Shown piece by piece: positions 25,071 through 36,816 of a stretch of DNA of 64,000 bases. A program made the translations under genes and the position numbers. Positions within the stretch are counted from its first letter, which is position 1; each line of letters opens with the position of its first letter. The stretch lies in NCBI GenBank assembly GCA_023634235.1, contig JAMKCF010000069.1, forward strand, positions 410,667 through 474,666, in the 5' to 3' direction. The notes beneath the pieces are model-generated. The model searched no databases. It had not been told where the DNA came from and saw only the letters and a program-made list of their open reading frames with translations. This DNA is from Pisaster brevispinus (Eukaryota > Echinodermata > Asteroidea > Forcipulatida > Asteriidae).

Positions 25071-28000
25071 TTGACGGTGCAGCGTTCTAGACTAGACTTC
25101 CCTGAAGACCTTTTCTGTGTGGGGACATGGCCAAATCCCAAAACCTGGGCAATTAGGAGCTTTCTACCAAAAAGTGACGCCATCTTTGTTGCCCAAAAAA
25201 CCTCAATAATTCATGGAATAAAATGGTTGCGGCCTTCAAATTCCAACCAGCACCGTCGGGGGAGGTGTCCGCGAAAAGTGATCGCCGAAAATCGCCATGT
25301 TACCGGGGGTCGAATTTTGGGAATATTTGACAGGTAGTACCCTGTCGCCATTTTGATTTTTGGGGTCGAAAACAAAAGTGCGATTTGACGGTGCAGCGTT
25401 CTAGACTAGACTTCCCTGAAGACCTTTTCTGTGTGGGGACATGGCCAAATCCCAAAACCTGGGCAATTAGGAGCTTTCTACCAAAAAGTGACGCCATCTT
25501 TGTTGCCCAAAAAACCTCAATAATTCATGGAATAAAATGGTTGCGGCCTTCAAATTCCAAGCAGCACCGTCGGGGGAGGTGTCCGCGAAAAGTGATCGCC
25601 GAAAATCGCCATGTTACCACCGGGGGTCGAATTTTGGGAATATTTGACAGGTAGTACCCTGTCGCCATTTTGATTTTTGGGGTCGAAAACAAAAGTGCGA
25701 TTTGACGGTGCAGCGTTCTAGACTAGACTTCCCTGAAGACCTTTTCTGTGTGGGGACATGGCCAAATCTCAAAACCTGGGCAATTAGGAGCTTTCTACCA
25801 AAAAGTGACGCCATCTTTGTTGCCCAAAAAACCTCAGAAATTCATGGAATAAAATGGTTGCGGCCTTCAAACTCCAACCAGCACCGTCGGGGGAGGTGTC
25901 CGCGAAAAGTGATCGCCGAAAATCGCCATGTTACCGGGGGTCGAATTTTGGGAATATTTGACAGGTAGTACCCTGTCGCCATTTTGATTTTTGGGGTCGA
26001 AAACAAAAGTGCAATTTGACGGTGCAGCGTTCTAGACTAGACTTCCCTGAAGACCTTTTCTGTGTGGGGACATGGCCAAATCCCAAAACCTGGGCAATTA
26101 GGAGCTTTCTACCAAAAAGTGACGCCATCTTTGTTGCCCAAAAAAACTCAATAATTCATGGAATAAAATGGTTGCGGCCTTCAAATTCCAACCAGCACCG
26201 TCGGGGGAGTCGTCCGCAAAAAGTGATCGCCGAAAATCGCCATGTTACCGGGGGTCGAATTTTGGGAATATTTGACAGGTAGTACCCTGTCGCCATTTTG
26301 ATTTTTGGGGTCGAAAACAAAAGTGCGATTTGACGGTGCAGCGTTCTAGACTAGACTTCCCTGAAGACCTTTTCTGTGTGGGGACATGGCCAAATCCCAA
26401 AACCTGGGCAATTAGGAGCTTTCTACCAAAAAGTGACGCCATCTTTGTTGCCCAAAAAGCCTCAATAATTCATGGAATAAAATGGTTGCGGCCTTCAAAT
26501 TCCAACCAGCACCGTCGGGGGAGGTGTCCGCGAAAAGTGATCGCCGAAAATCGCCATGTTACCGGGGGTCGAATTTTGGGAATATTTGACAGGTAGTACC
26601 CTGTCGCCATTTTGATTTTTGGGGTCGAAAACAAAAGTGCGATTTGACGGTGCAGCGTTCTAGACTAGACTTCCCTGAAGACCTTTTCTGTGTGGGGACA
26701 TGGCCAAATCCCAAAACCTGGGCAATTAGGAGCTTTCTACCAAAAAGTGACGCCATCTTTGTTGCCCAAAAAACCTCAATAACTCATGGAATAAAATGGT
26801 TGCGGCCTTCAAATTCCAACCAGCACTGTCGGGGGAGGTGTCCGCGAAAAGTGATCGCCGAAAATCGCCATGTTACCGGGGGTCGAATTTTGGGAATATT
26901 TGACAGGTAGTACCCTGTCGCCATTTTGATTTTTGGGGTCGAAAACAAAAGTGCGATTTGACGGTGCAGCGTTCTAGACTAGACTTCCCTGAAGACCTTT
27001 TCTGTGTGGGGACATGGCCAAATCCCAAAACCTGGGCAATTAGGAGCTTTCTACCAAAAAGTGACGCCATCTTTGTTGCCCAAAAAACCTCAATAATTCA
27101 TGGAATAAAATGGTTGCGGCCTTCAAATTCCAACCAGCACCGTCGGGGGAGGTGTCCGCGAAAAGTGATCGCCGAAAATCGCCATGTTACCGGGGGTCGA
27201 ATTTTGGGAATATTTGACAGGTAGTACCCTGTCGCCATTTTGATTTTTGGGGTCGAAAACAAAAGTGCGATTTGACGGTGCAGCGTTCTAGACTAGACTT
27301 CCCTGAAGACCTTTTCTGTGTGGGGACATGGCCAAATCCCAAAACCTGGGCAATTAGGAGCTTTCTACCAAAAAGTGACGCCATCTTTGTTGCCCAAAAA
27401 ACCTCAATAATTCATGGAATAAAATGGTTGCGGCCTTCAAATTCCAACCAGCACCGTCGGGGGAGGTGTCCGCGAAAAGTGATCGCCGAAAATCGCCATG
27501 TTACCGGGGGTCGAATTTTGGGAATATTTGACAGGTAGTACCCTGTCGCCATTTTGATTTTTGGGGTCGAAAACAAAAGTGCGATTTGACGGTGCAGCGT
27601 TCTAGACTAGACTTCCCTGAAGACCTTTTCTGTGTGGGGACATGGCCAAATCCCAAAACCTGGGCAATTATGAGCTTTCTACCAAAAAGTGACGCCATCT
27701 TTGTTGCCCAAAAAACCTCAATAATTCATGGAATAAAATGGTTGCGGCCTTCAAATTCCAACCAGCACCGTCGGGGGAGGTGTCCGCGAAAAGTGATCGC
27801 CGAAAATCGCCATGTTACCGGGGTCGAATTTTGGGAATATTTGACAGGTAGTACCCTGTCGCCATTTTGATTTTTGGGGTCGAAAACAAAAGTGCGATTT
27901 GACGGTGCAGCGTTCTAGACTAGACTTCCCTGAAGACCTTTTCTGTGTGGGGACATGGCCAAATCCCAAAACCTGGGCAATTAGGAGCTTTCTACCAAAA

Positions 28001-28211
28001 AGTTACGCAATCTTTGTTGCCCAAAAAACCTCAATAATTCATGGAATAAATGGTTGCGGCCTTCAAATTCCAACCAGCACCGTCGGGGGAGGTGTCCGCG
28101 AAAAGTGATCGCCGAAAATCGCCATGTTACCGGGGGTCGAATTTTGGGAATATTTGACAGGTAGTACCCTGTCGCCATTTTGATTTCTGGGGTCGAAAAC
28201 AAAAGTGCGAT
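25071..28211 (+). repeat. Ten domain 2 monomers with scattered variants
   Basis: Notable copies are as follows. 25385 is 317 bp because ACC is duplicated at GTTACCACCGGGGG near 25616. 26016 has a right half of the domain 1/3 type (GAGTCGTCCGCAAAAAG near 26208) on a domain 2 left half. 26644 has AATAACTCATGG and GCACTGTCG, both repeated in the monomer at 28526, about six monomers away. 27586 and 27899 are 313 bp, with ACCGGGGTCG near 27818 and AATAAATGG near 28044 each one base short. Confidence 0.78.
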
Positions 28212-29467
28212 TTGACGGTGCAGCGTTCTAGACTAGACTTCCCTGAAGACCTTTTCTGTGTGGGGACATGGCCAAATCCCAAAACCTGGGCAATTAGGAG
28301 CTTTCTACCAAAAAGTGACGCCATCTTTGTTGCCCAAAAAACCTCAATAATTCTCGGAATAAAATGGTTGCGGCCTTCAAATTCCAACCAGCACCGTCGG
28401 GGGACGTGTCCGCGAAAAGTGATCGCCGAAAATCGCCATGTTACCGGGGGTCGAATTTTGGGAATATTTGACAGGTAGTACCCTGTCGCCATTTTGATTT
28501 TTGGGGTCGAAAACAAAAGTGCGATTTGACGGTGCAGCGTTCTAGACTAGACTTCCCTGAACACCTTTTCTGTGTGGGGACATGGCCAAATCCCAAAACC
28601 TGGGCAATTAGGAGCTTTCTACCAAAAAGTGACGCCATCTTTCTTGCCCAAAAAACCTCAATAACTCATGGAATAAAATGGTTGCGGCCTTCAAATTCCA
28701 ACCAGCACTGTCGGGGGAGGTGTCCGCGAAAAGTGATCGCCGAAAATCGCCATGTTACCGGGGGTCGAATTTTGGGAATATTTGACAGGTAGTACCCTGT
28801 CGCCATTTTGATTTTTGGGGTCGAAAACAAAAGTGCGATTTGACGGTGCAGCGTTCTAGACTAGACTTCCCTGAAGACCTTTTCTGTGTGGGGACATGGC
28901 CAAATCCCAAAACCTGGGCAATTAGGAGCTTTCTACCAAAAAGTGACGCCATCTTTGTTGCCCAAAAAACCTCAATAATTCATGGAATAAAATGGTTGCG
29001 GCCTTCAAATTCCAACCAGCACCGTCGGGGGAGGTGTCCGCGAAAAGTGATCGCCGAAAATCGCCATGTTACCGGGGGTCGAATTTTGGGAATATTTGAC
29101 AGGTAGTACCCTGTCGCCATTTTGATTTTTGGGGTCGAAAACAAAAGTGCGATTTGACGGTGCAGCGTTCTAGACTAGACTTCCCTGAAGACCTTTTCTG
29201 TGTGGGGACATGGCCAAATCCCAAAACCTGGGCAATTAGGAGCTTTCTACCAAAAAGTGACGCCATCTTTGTTGCCCAAAAAACCTCAATAATTCATGGA
29301 ATAAAATGGTTGCGGCCTTCAAATTCCAACCAGCACCGTCGGGGGAGGTGTCCGCGAAAAGTGATCGCCGAAAATCGCCATGTTACCGGGGGTCGAATTT
29401 TGGGAATATTTGACAGGTAGTACCCTGTCGCCATTTTGATTTCTGGGGTCGAAAACAAAAGTGCGAT
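28212..29467 (+). repeat. 1256 bp tetramer, copy 1
   Basis: The monomers at 28212, 28526, 28840 and 29154 start with a marked pair. 28212 has ATTCTCGGAAT and GGGACGTGTCC. 28526 has TGAACACCTTTTC. Both marker sets recur at 29468 and 29782, exactly 1256 bp on, and GATTTCTGG precedes both (near 28182 and 29438). Copy 1 also has CTTTCTTGCCC and GCACTGTCG in its second monomer, which copy 2 lacks, so the copies are not identical. Confidence 0.82.
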
Positions 29468-30723
29468 TTGACGGTGCAGCGTTCTAGACTAGACTTCCCT
29501 GAAGACCTTTTCTGTGTGGGGACATGGCCAAATCCCAAAACCTGGGCAATTAGGAGCTTTCTACCAAAAAGTGACGCCATCTTTGTTGCCCAAAAAACCT
29601 CAATAATTCTCGGAATAAAATGGTTGCGGCCTTCAAATTCCAACCAGCACCGTCGGGGGACGTGTCCGCGAAAAGTGATCGCCGAAAATCGCCATGTTAC
29701 CGGGGGTCGAATTTTGGGAATATTTGACAGGTAGTACCCTGTCGCCATTTTGATTTTTGGGGTCGAAAACAAAAGTGCGATTTGACGGTGCAGCGTTCTA
29801 GACTAGACTTCCCTGAACACCTTTTCTGTGTGGGGACATGGCCAAATCCCAAAACCTGGGCAATTAGGAGCTTTCTACCAAAAAGTGACGCCATCTTTGT
29901 TGCCCAAAAAACCTCAATAATTCATGGAATAAAATGGTTGCGGCCTTCAAATTCCAACCAGCACCGTCGGGGGAGGTGTCCGCGAAAAGTGATCGCCGAA
30001 AATCGCCATGTTACCGGGGGTCGAATTTGGGGAATATTTGACAGGTAGTACCCTGTCGCCATTTTGATTTTTGGGGTCGAAAACAAAAGTGCGATTTGAC
30101 GGTGCAGCGTTCTAGACTAGACTTCCCTGAAGACCTTTTCTGTGTGGGGACATGGCCAAATCCCAAAACCATGGCAATTAGGAGCTTTCTACCAAAAAGT
30201 GACGCCATCTTTGTTGCCCAAAAAACCTCAATAATTCATGGAATAAAATGGTTGCGGCCTTCAAATTCCAACCAGCACCGTCGGGGGAGGTGTCCGCGAG
30301 AAGTGATTGCCGAAAATCACCATGTTACCGGGGGTCGAATTTTGGGAATATTTGACAGGTAGTACCCTGTCGCCATTTTGATTTTTGGGGTCGAAAACAA
30401 AAGTGCGATTTGACGGTGCAGCGTTCTAGACTAGACTTCCCTGAAGACCTTTTCTGTGTGGGGACATGGCCAAATCCCAAAACCTGGGCAATTAGGAGCT
30501 TTCTACCAAAAAGTGACGCCATCTTTGTTGCCCAAAAAACCTCAATAATTCATGGAATAAAATGGTTGCGGCCTTCAAATTACAACCAGCACCGTCGGGG
30601 GAGGTGTCCGCGAAAAGTGATCGCCGAAAATCGCCATGTTACCGGGGGTCGAATTTTGGGAATATTTGACAGGTAGTACCCTGTCGCCATTTTGATTTTT
30701 GGGGTCGAAAACAAAAGTGCGAT
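29468..30723 (+). repeat. 1256 bp tetramer, copy 2, ending in CCATGG-marked monomers
   Basis: 29468 and 29782 repeat the marked pair of copy 1. 30096 carries AAAACCATGGCAATT in place of AAAACCTGGGCAATT, plus GTGATTGCCGAAAATCACC. 30410 has TTACAACC near 30580. The 30096 variants recur at 37757 and in part at 39012, and the CCATGG creates an NcoI site, which makes this monomer a useful marker for tracking duplications in the array. Confidence 0.8.
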
Positions 30724-30898
30724 TTGACGGTGCAGAGTTCTAGACTAGACTTATCTGAAGACCTTTTCTGTGTGGGGACATGGCCAAATCCCAAAACCTG
30801 GGCAATTAGGAGCTTTCTACCAAAAAATGACGCCATCTTTGTTGCCCAAAAAACCTCAATAAATCATGGAATAAAATGGTTGCGGCCTTCAAATTCCA
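30724..30898 (+). repeat. Monomer truncated by a 160 bp deletion
   Basis: The sequence runs from AAATTCCA (position 175) straight to CTAGACTTCCCTG (position 22 of the next monomer), with the join at 30898/30899. The right half of one monomer and the first 21 bases of the next are missing, 160 bp in all. Only one base (A) is shared at the join, so this was not homologous exchange in register. The truncated copy also has CAGAGTTCTAG and ACTTATCTGAAG, and the first of these recurs at 38698. Confidence 0.88.
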
Positions 30899-32132
30899 CT
30901 AGACTTCCCTGAAGACCTTTTCTGTGTGGGGACATGGCCAAATCCAAAAACCTGGGCAATTAGGAGCTTTCTACCAAAAAGTGACGCCATCTTTATTGCC
31001 CAAAAAACCTCAATAATTCATGGAATAAAATGGTTGCGGCCTTCAAATTCCAACCAGCACCGTCGGGGGAGGTGTCCGCGAAAAGTGATCGCCGAAAATC
31101 GCCAGTTACCGGGGGTCGAATTTTTGGAATATTTGACAGGTAGTACCCTGTCGCCATTTTGAATTTTGGGGTCGAAAACAAAAGTGCGATTTGACGGTGC
31201 AGCGTTCTAGACTAGACTTCCCTGAAGACCTTTTCTGTGTGGGGACATGGCCAAATCCAAAAACCTGGGCAATTAGGAGCTTTCTACCAAAAAGTGACGC
31301 CATCTTTGTTGCCCAAAAAACCTCAATAATTCATGGAATAAAATGGTTGCGGCCTTCAAATTCCAACCAGCACCGTCGGGGGAGGTGTCCGCGAAAAGTG
31401 ATCGCCGAAAATCGCCATGTTACCGGGGGTCGAATTTTGGGAATATTTGACAGGTAGTACCCTGTCGCCATTTTGAATTTTGGGGTCGAAAACAAAAGTG
31501 CGATTTGACGGTGCAGCGTTCTAGACTAGACTTCCCTGAAGACCTTTTCTGTGTGGGGACATGGTCAAATCCAAAAACCTGGGCAATTAGGAGCTTTCTA
31601 CCAAAAAGTGACGCCATCTTTATTGCCCCAAAAACCTCAATAATTCATGGAATAAAATGGTTGCCGCCTTCAAATTCCAACCAGCACCGTCGGGGGAGGT
31701 GTCCGCGAAAAGTGATCGCCGAAAATCGCCATGTTACCGGGGGTCGAATTTTTGGAATATTTGACAGGTAGTACCCTGTCGCCATTTTGAATTTTGGGGT
31801 CGAAAACAAAAGTGCGATTTGACGGTGCAGCGTTCTAGACTAGACTTCCCTGAAGACCTTTTCTGTGTGGGGACATGGCCAAATCCAAAAACCTGGGCAA
31901 TTAGGAGCTTTCTACCAAAAAGTGACGCCATCTTTGTTGCCCAAAAAACCTCAATAATTCATGGAATAAAATGGTTGCGGCCTTCAAATTCCAACCAGCA
32001 CCGTCGGGGGAGGTGTCCGCGAAAAGTGATCGCCGAAAATCGCCATGTTACCGGGGGTCGAATTTTGGGAATATTTGACAGGTAGTACCCTGTCGCCATT
32101 TTGATTTTTGGGGTCGAAAACAAAAGTGCGAT
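30899..32132 (+). repeat. Dimer block (628 bp period) with GAATTTTGG ends
   Basis: Four monomers carry AAATCCAAAAACC, and the junctions after the first three read GAATTTTGG instead of GATTTTTGG. Two types alternate. The partial monomer at 30899 and the one at 31505 have CTTTATTGCC and GAATTTTTGGAAT. Those at 31191 and 31819 have CTTTGTTGCC and GAATTTTGGGAAT. The period is therefore two monomers. One base is missing at GCCAGTTACC near 31104. The block is bounded on the left by the deletion join at 30898 and on the right by ordinary domain 2 monomers. Confidence 0.8.
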
Positions 32133-32446
32133 TTGACGGTGCAGCGTTCTAGACTAGACTTCCCTGAAGACCTTTTCTGTGTGGGGACATGGCCAAATCC
32201 CAAAACCTGGGCAATTAGGAGCTTTCTACCAAAAAGTGACGCCATCTTTGTTGCCCCAAAAACCTCAATAATTCATGGAATAAAATGGTTGCGGCCTTCA
32301 AATTCCAACCAGCACCGTCGGGGGAGGTGTCCGCGAAAAGTGATCGCCGAAAATCGCCATGTTACCGGGGGTCGAATTTGGGGAATATTTGACAGGTAGT
32401 ACCCTGTCGCCATTTTGATTTTTGGGGTCGAAAACAAAAGTGCGAT

Positions 32447-33693
32447 TTGACGGTGCAGCGTTCTAGACTAGACTTCCCTGAAGACCTTTTCTGTGTGGGG
32501 ACATGGCCAAATCCCAAAACCTGGGCAATTAGGAGCTTTCTACCAAAAAGTGACGCCATCTTTCTTGCCCAAAAAACCTCAATAATTCATGGAATAAAAT
32601 GGTTGCGGCCTTCAAATTTCAACCAGCACCGTCGGGGGAGGTGTCCGCGAAAAGTGATCGCCGAAAATCGCCATGTTACCGGGGGTCGAATTTTGGGAAT
32701 ATTTGACAGGTAGTACCCTGTCGCCATTTTGATTTTTGGGGTCGAAAACAAAAGTACGATTTGACGGTGCAGCGTTCTAGACTAGACTTCCCTGAACACC
32801 TTTTCTGTGTGGGGACATGGCCAAATCCGAAAACCTGGGCAATTAGGAGCTTTCTACCAAAAAGTGACGCCATCTTTGTTGCCCATAAAACCTAAATAAT
32901 TCATGGAATAAAATGGTTGCGGCCTTCAAATTCCAACCAGCACCGTCGGGGGAGGTGTCCGCGAAAAGTGATCGCCGAAAATCGCCATGTTATGGGGGTC
33001 GAATTTTGGGAATATTTGACAGGTCGCCATTTTGATTTTTTTTGGGTCGAAAACAAAAGTGCGATTTGACGGTGCAGCGTTCTAGACTAGACTTCCCTGA
33101 AGACCTTTTCTGTGTGGGGACATGGCCAAATCCCAAAACCTGGGCAATTAGGAGCTTTCTACCAAAAAGTGACGCCATCTTTGTTGCCCAAAAAACCTCA
33201 ATAATTCATGGAATAAAATGGTTGCGGCCTTCAAATTCCAACCAGCACCGTCGGGGGAGGTGTCCGCGAAAAGTGATCGCCGAAAATTGCCATGTTAAAG
33301 GGGGTCGAATTTTGGGAATATTTGACAGGTAGTACCCTGTCGCCATTTTGATTTTTGGGGTCGAAAACAAAAGTGCGATTTGACGGTGCAGCGTTCTAGA
33401 CTAGACTTCCCTGAAGACCTTTTCTGTGTGGGGACATGGCCAAATCCCAAAACCTGGGCAATTAGGAGCTTTCTACCAAAAAGTGACGCCATCTTTGTTG
33501 CCCAAAAAACCTCAATAATTCATGGAATAAAATGGTTGCGGCCTTCAAATTCCAACCAGCACCGTCGGGGGAGGTGTCCGCGAAAAGTGATCGCCGAAAA
33601 TCGCCATGTTACCGGGGGTCGAATTTTGGGAATATTTGACAGGTAGTACCCTGTCGCCATTTTGATTTTTGGGGTCGAAAACAAAAGTGCGAT
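32447..33693 (+). repeat. 1247 bp tetramer HOR, copy 1
   Basis: The four monomers start at 32447, 32761, 33066 and 33380. Markers are TTCAAATTTCAACC (first); AAGTACGATTTG before the second, with TGAACACC, AAATCCGAAAACC and CCTAAATAATTC; then a 305 bp monomer junction with GTTATGGGGG, the short form GACAGGTCGCC and the long T run GATTTTTTTTGGG; and AAAATTGCCATG in the third. The net loss of 9 bp gives 1247 rather than 1256. Private changes are CCCATAAAACC near 32883 and GTTAAAGGGGG near 33296. Confidence 0.9.
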
Positions 33694-34940
33694 TTGACGG
33701 TGCAGCGTTCTAGACTAGACTTCCCTGAAGACCTTTTCTGTGTGGGGACATGGCCAAATCCCAAAACCTGGGCAATTAGGAGCTTTCTACCAAAAAGTGA
33801 CGCCATCTTTCTTGCCCAAAAAACCTCAATAATTCATGGAATAAAATGGTTGCGGCCTTCAAATTTCAACCAGCACCGTCGGGGGAGGTGTCCGCGAAAA
33901 GTGATCGCCGAAAATCGCCATGTTACAGGGGGTCGAATTTTGGGAATATTTGACAGGTAGTACCCTGTCGCCATTTTGATTTTTGGGGTCGAAAACAAAA
34001 GTACGATTTGACGGTGCAGCGTTCTAGACTAGACTTCCCTGAACACCTTTTCTGTGTGGGGACATGGCCAAATCCGAAAACCTGGGCAATTAGGAGCTTT
34101 CTACCAAAAAGTGACGCCATCTTTGTTGCCCAAAAAACCTAAATAATTCATGGAATAAAATGGTTGCGGCCTTCAAATTCCAACCAGCACCGTCGGGGGA
34201 GGTGTCCGCGAAAAGTGATCGCCGAAAATCGCCATGTTATGGGGGTCGAATTTTGGGAATATTTGACAGGTCGCCATTTTGATTTTTTTTGGGTCGAAAA
34301 CAAAAGTGCGATTTGACGGTGCAGCGTTCTAGACTAGACTTCCCTGAAGACCTTTTCTGTGTGGGGACATGGCCAAATCCCAAAACCTGGGCAATTAGGA
34401 GCTTTCTACCAAAAAGTGACGCCATCTTTGTTGCCCAAAAAACCTCAATAATTCATGGAATAAAATGGTTGCGGCCTTCAAATTCCAACCAGCACCGTCG
34501 GGGGAGGTGTCCGCGAAAAGTGATCGCCGAAAATTGCCATGTTACCGGGGGTCGAATTTTGGGAATATTTGACAGGTAGTACCCTGTCGCCATTTTGATT
34601 TTTGGGGTCGAAAACAAAAGTGCGATTTGACGGTGCAGCGTTCTAGACTAGACTTCCCTGAAGACCTTTTCTGTGTGGGGACATGGCCAAATCCCAAAAC
34701 CTGGGCAATTAGGAGCTTTCTACCAAAAAGTGACGCCATCTTTGTTGCCCAAAAAACCTCAATAATTCATGGAATAAAATGGTTGCGGCCTTCAAATTCC
34801 AACCAGCACCGTCGGGGGAGGTGTCCGCGAAAAGTGATCGCCGAAAATCGCCATGTTACCGGGGGTCGAATTTTGGGATTATTTGACAGGTAGTACCCTG
34901 TCGCCATTTTGATTTTTGGGGTCGAAAACAAAAGTGCGAT
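33694..34940 (+). repeat. 1247 bp tetramer HOR, copy 2
   Basis: All markers of copy 1 recur at an offset of 1247 bp, in the monomers at 33694, 34008, 34313 and 34627, including the dyad-deleting GACAGGTCGCC near 34264 and the eight-T run near 34282. GTTACAGGGGG near 33924 is shared with copy 3 but not copy 1, so copies 2 and 3 are the closer pair at that site. GGGATTATTTGAC near 34876 is private. Confidence 0.9.
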
Positions 34941-36188
34941 TTGACGGTGCAGCGTTCTAGACTAGACTTCCCTGAAGACCTTTTCTGTGTGGGGACATGG
35001 CCAAATCCCAAAACCTGGGCAATTAGGAGCTTTCTACCAAAAAGTGACGCCATCTTTGTTGCCCAAAAAACCTCAATAATTCATGGAATAAAATGGTTGC
35101 GGCCTTCAAATTTCAACCAGCACCGTCGGGGGAGGTGTCCGCGAAAAGTGATCGCCGAAAATCGCCATGTTACAGGGGGTCGAATTTTGGGAATATTTGA
35201 CAGGTAGTACCCTGTCGCCATTTTGATTTTTGGGGTCGAAAACAAAAGTACGATTTGACGGTGCAGCGTTCGAGACTAGACTTCCCTGAACACCTTTTCT
35301 GTGTGGGGACATGGCCAAATCCGAAAACCTGGGAAATTAGGAGCTTTCTACCAAAAAGTGACGCCATCTTTGTTGCCCAAAAAACCTAAATAATTCATGG
35401 AATAAAATGGTTGCGGCCTTCAAATTCCAACCAGCACCGTCGGGGGAGGTGTCCGCGAAAAGTGATCACCGAAAATCGCCATGTTATGGGGGTCGAATTT
35501 TGGGAATATTTGACAGGTCGCCATTTTGATTTTTTTTGGGTCGAAAACAAAAGTGCGATTTGACGGTGCAGCGTTCTAGACTAGACTTCCCTGAAAACCT
35601 TTTCTGTGTGGGGACATGGCCAAATCCCAAAACCTGGGCAATTAGGAGCTTTCTACCAAAAAGTGACGCCATCTTTCTTGCCCAAAAAACCTCAATAATT
35701 CATGGAATAAAATGGTTGCGGCCTTCAAATTCCAACCAGCACCGTCGGGGGAGGTGTCCGCGAAAAGTGATCGCCGAAAATTGCCATGTTACCGGGGGTC
35801 GAATTTTGGGAATATTTGACAGGTAGTACCCTGTCGCCATTTTGATTTTTGGGGTCGAAAACAAAAGTGCGATTTGACGGTGCAGCGTTCTAGACTAGAC
35901 TTCCCTGAAGACCTTTTCTGTGTGGGGACATGGCCAAATCCCAAAACCTGGGCAATTAGGAGCTTTCTACCAAAAAGTGACGCCATCTTTGTTGCCCCAA
36001 AAACCTCAATAATTCATGGAATAAAATGGTTGCGGCCTTCAAATTCCAACCAGCACCGTCGGGGGAGGTGTACGCGAAAAGTGATCGCCGAAAATCGCCA
36101 TGTTACCGGGGGTCGAATTTTGGGAATATTTGACAGGTAGTACCCTGTCGCCATTATTGATTTTTGGGGTCGAAAACAAAAGTGCGAT
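34941..36188 (+). repeat. 1247 bp tetramer HOR, copy 3
   Basis: The monomers at 34941, 35255, 35560 and 35874 carry the same markers at a 1247 bp offset from copy 2. Private changes include GTTCGAGACTAG near 35269 (loss of the TCTAGA site), GGGAAATTAGG near 35332, GATCACCG near 35465, TGAAAACC near 35592 and GTGTACGCG near 36068. An extra T in GCCATTATTGATTTTT near 36153 makes the last monomer 315 bp. The tetramer pattern stops after it. Confidence 0.87.
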
Positions 36189-36816
36189 TTGACGGTGCAG
36201 CGTTCTAGACTAGACTTCCCTGAAGACCTTTTCTGTGTGGGGACATGGCCAAATCCCAAAACCTGGGCAATTAGGAGCTTTCTACCAAAAAGTGACGCCA
36301 TCTTTCTTGCCCCAAAAACCTCAATAATTCATGGAATAAAATGGTTGCGGCCTTCAAATTCCAACCAGCACCGTCGGGGGAGGTGTCCGCGAAAAGTGAT
36401 CGCCGAAAATCGCCATGTTACCGGGGGTCGAATTTTGGGAATATTTGACAGGTAGTACCCTGTCGCCATTTTGATTTTTGGGGTCGAAAACAAAAGTGCG
36501 ATTTGACGGTGCAGCGTTCTAGACTAGACTTCCCTGAAGACCTTTTCTGTGTGGGGACATGGCCAAATCCCAAAACCTGGGCAATTAGGAGCTTTCTACC
36601 AAAAAGTGACGCCATCTTTGTTGCCCCAAAAACCTCAATAATTCATGGAATAAAATGGTTGCGGCCTTCAAATTCCAACCAGCACCGTCGGGGGAGGTGT
36701 CCGCGAAAAGTGATCGCCGAAAATCGCCATGTTACCTGGGGTCGAATTTTGGGAATATTTGACAGGTAGTACCCTGTCGCCATTTTGATTTTTGGGGTCG
36801 AAAACAAAAGTGCGAT

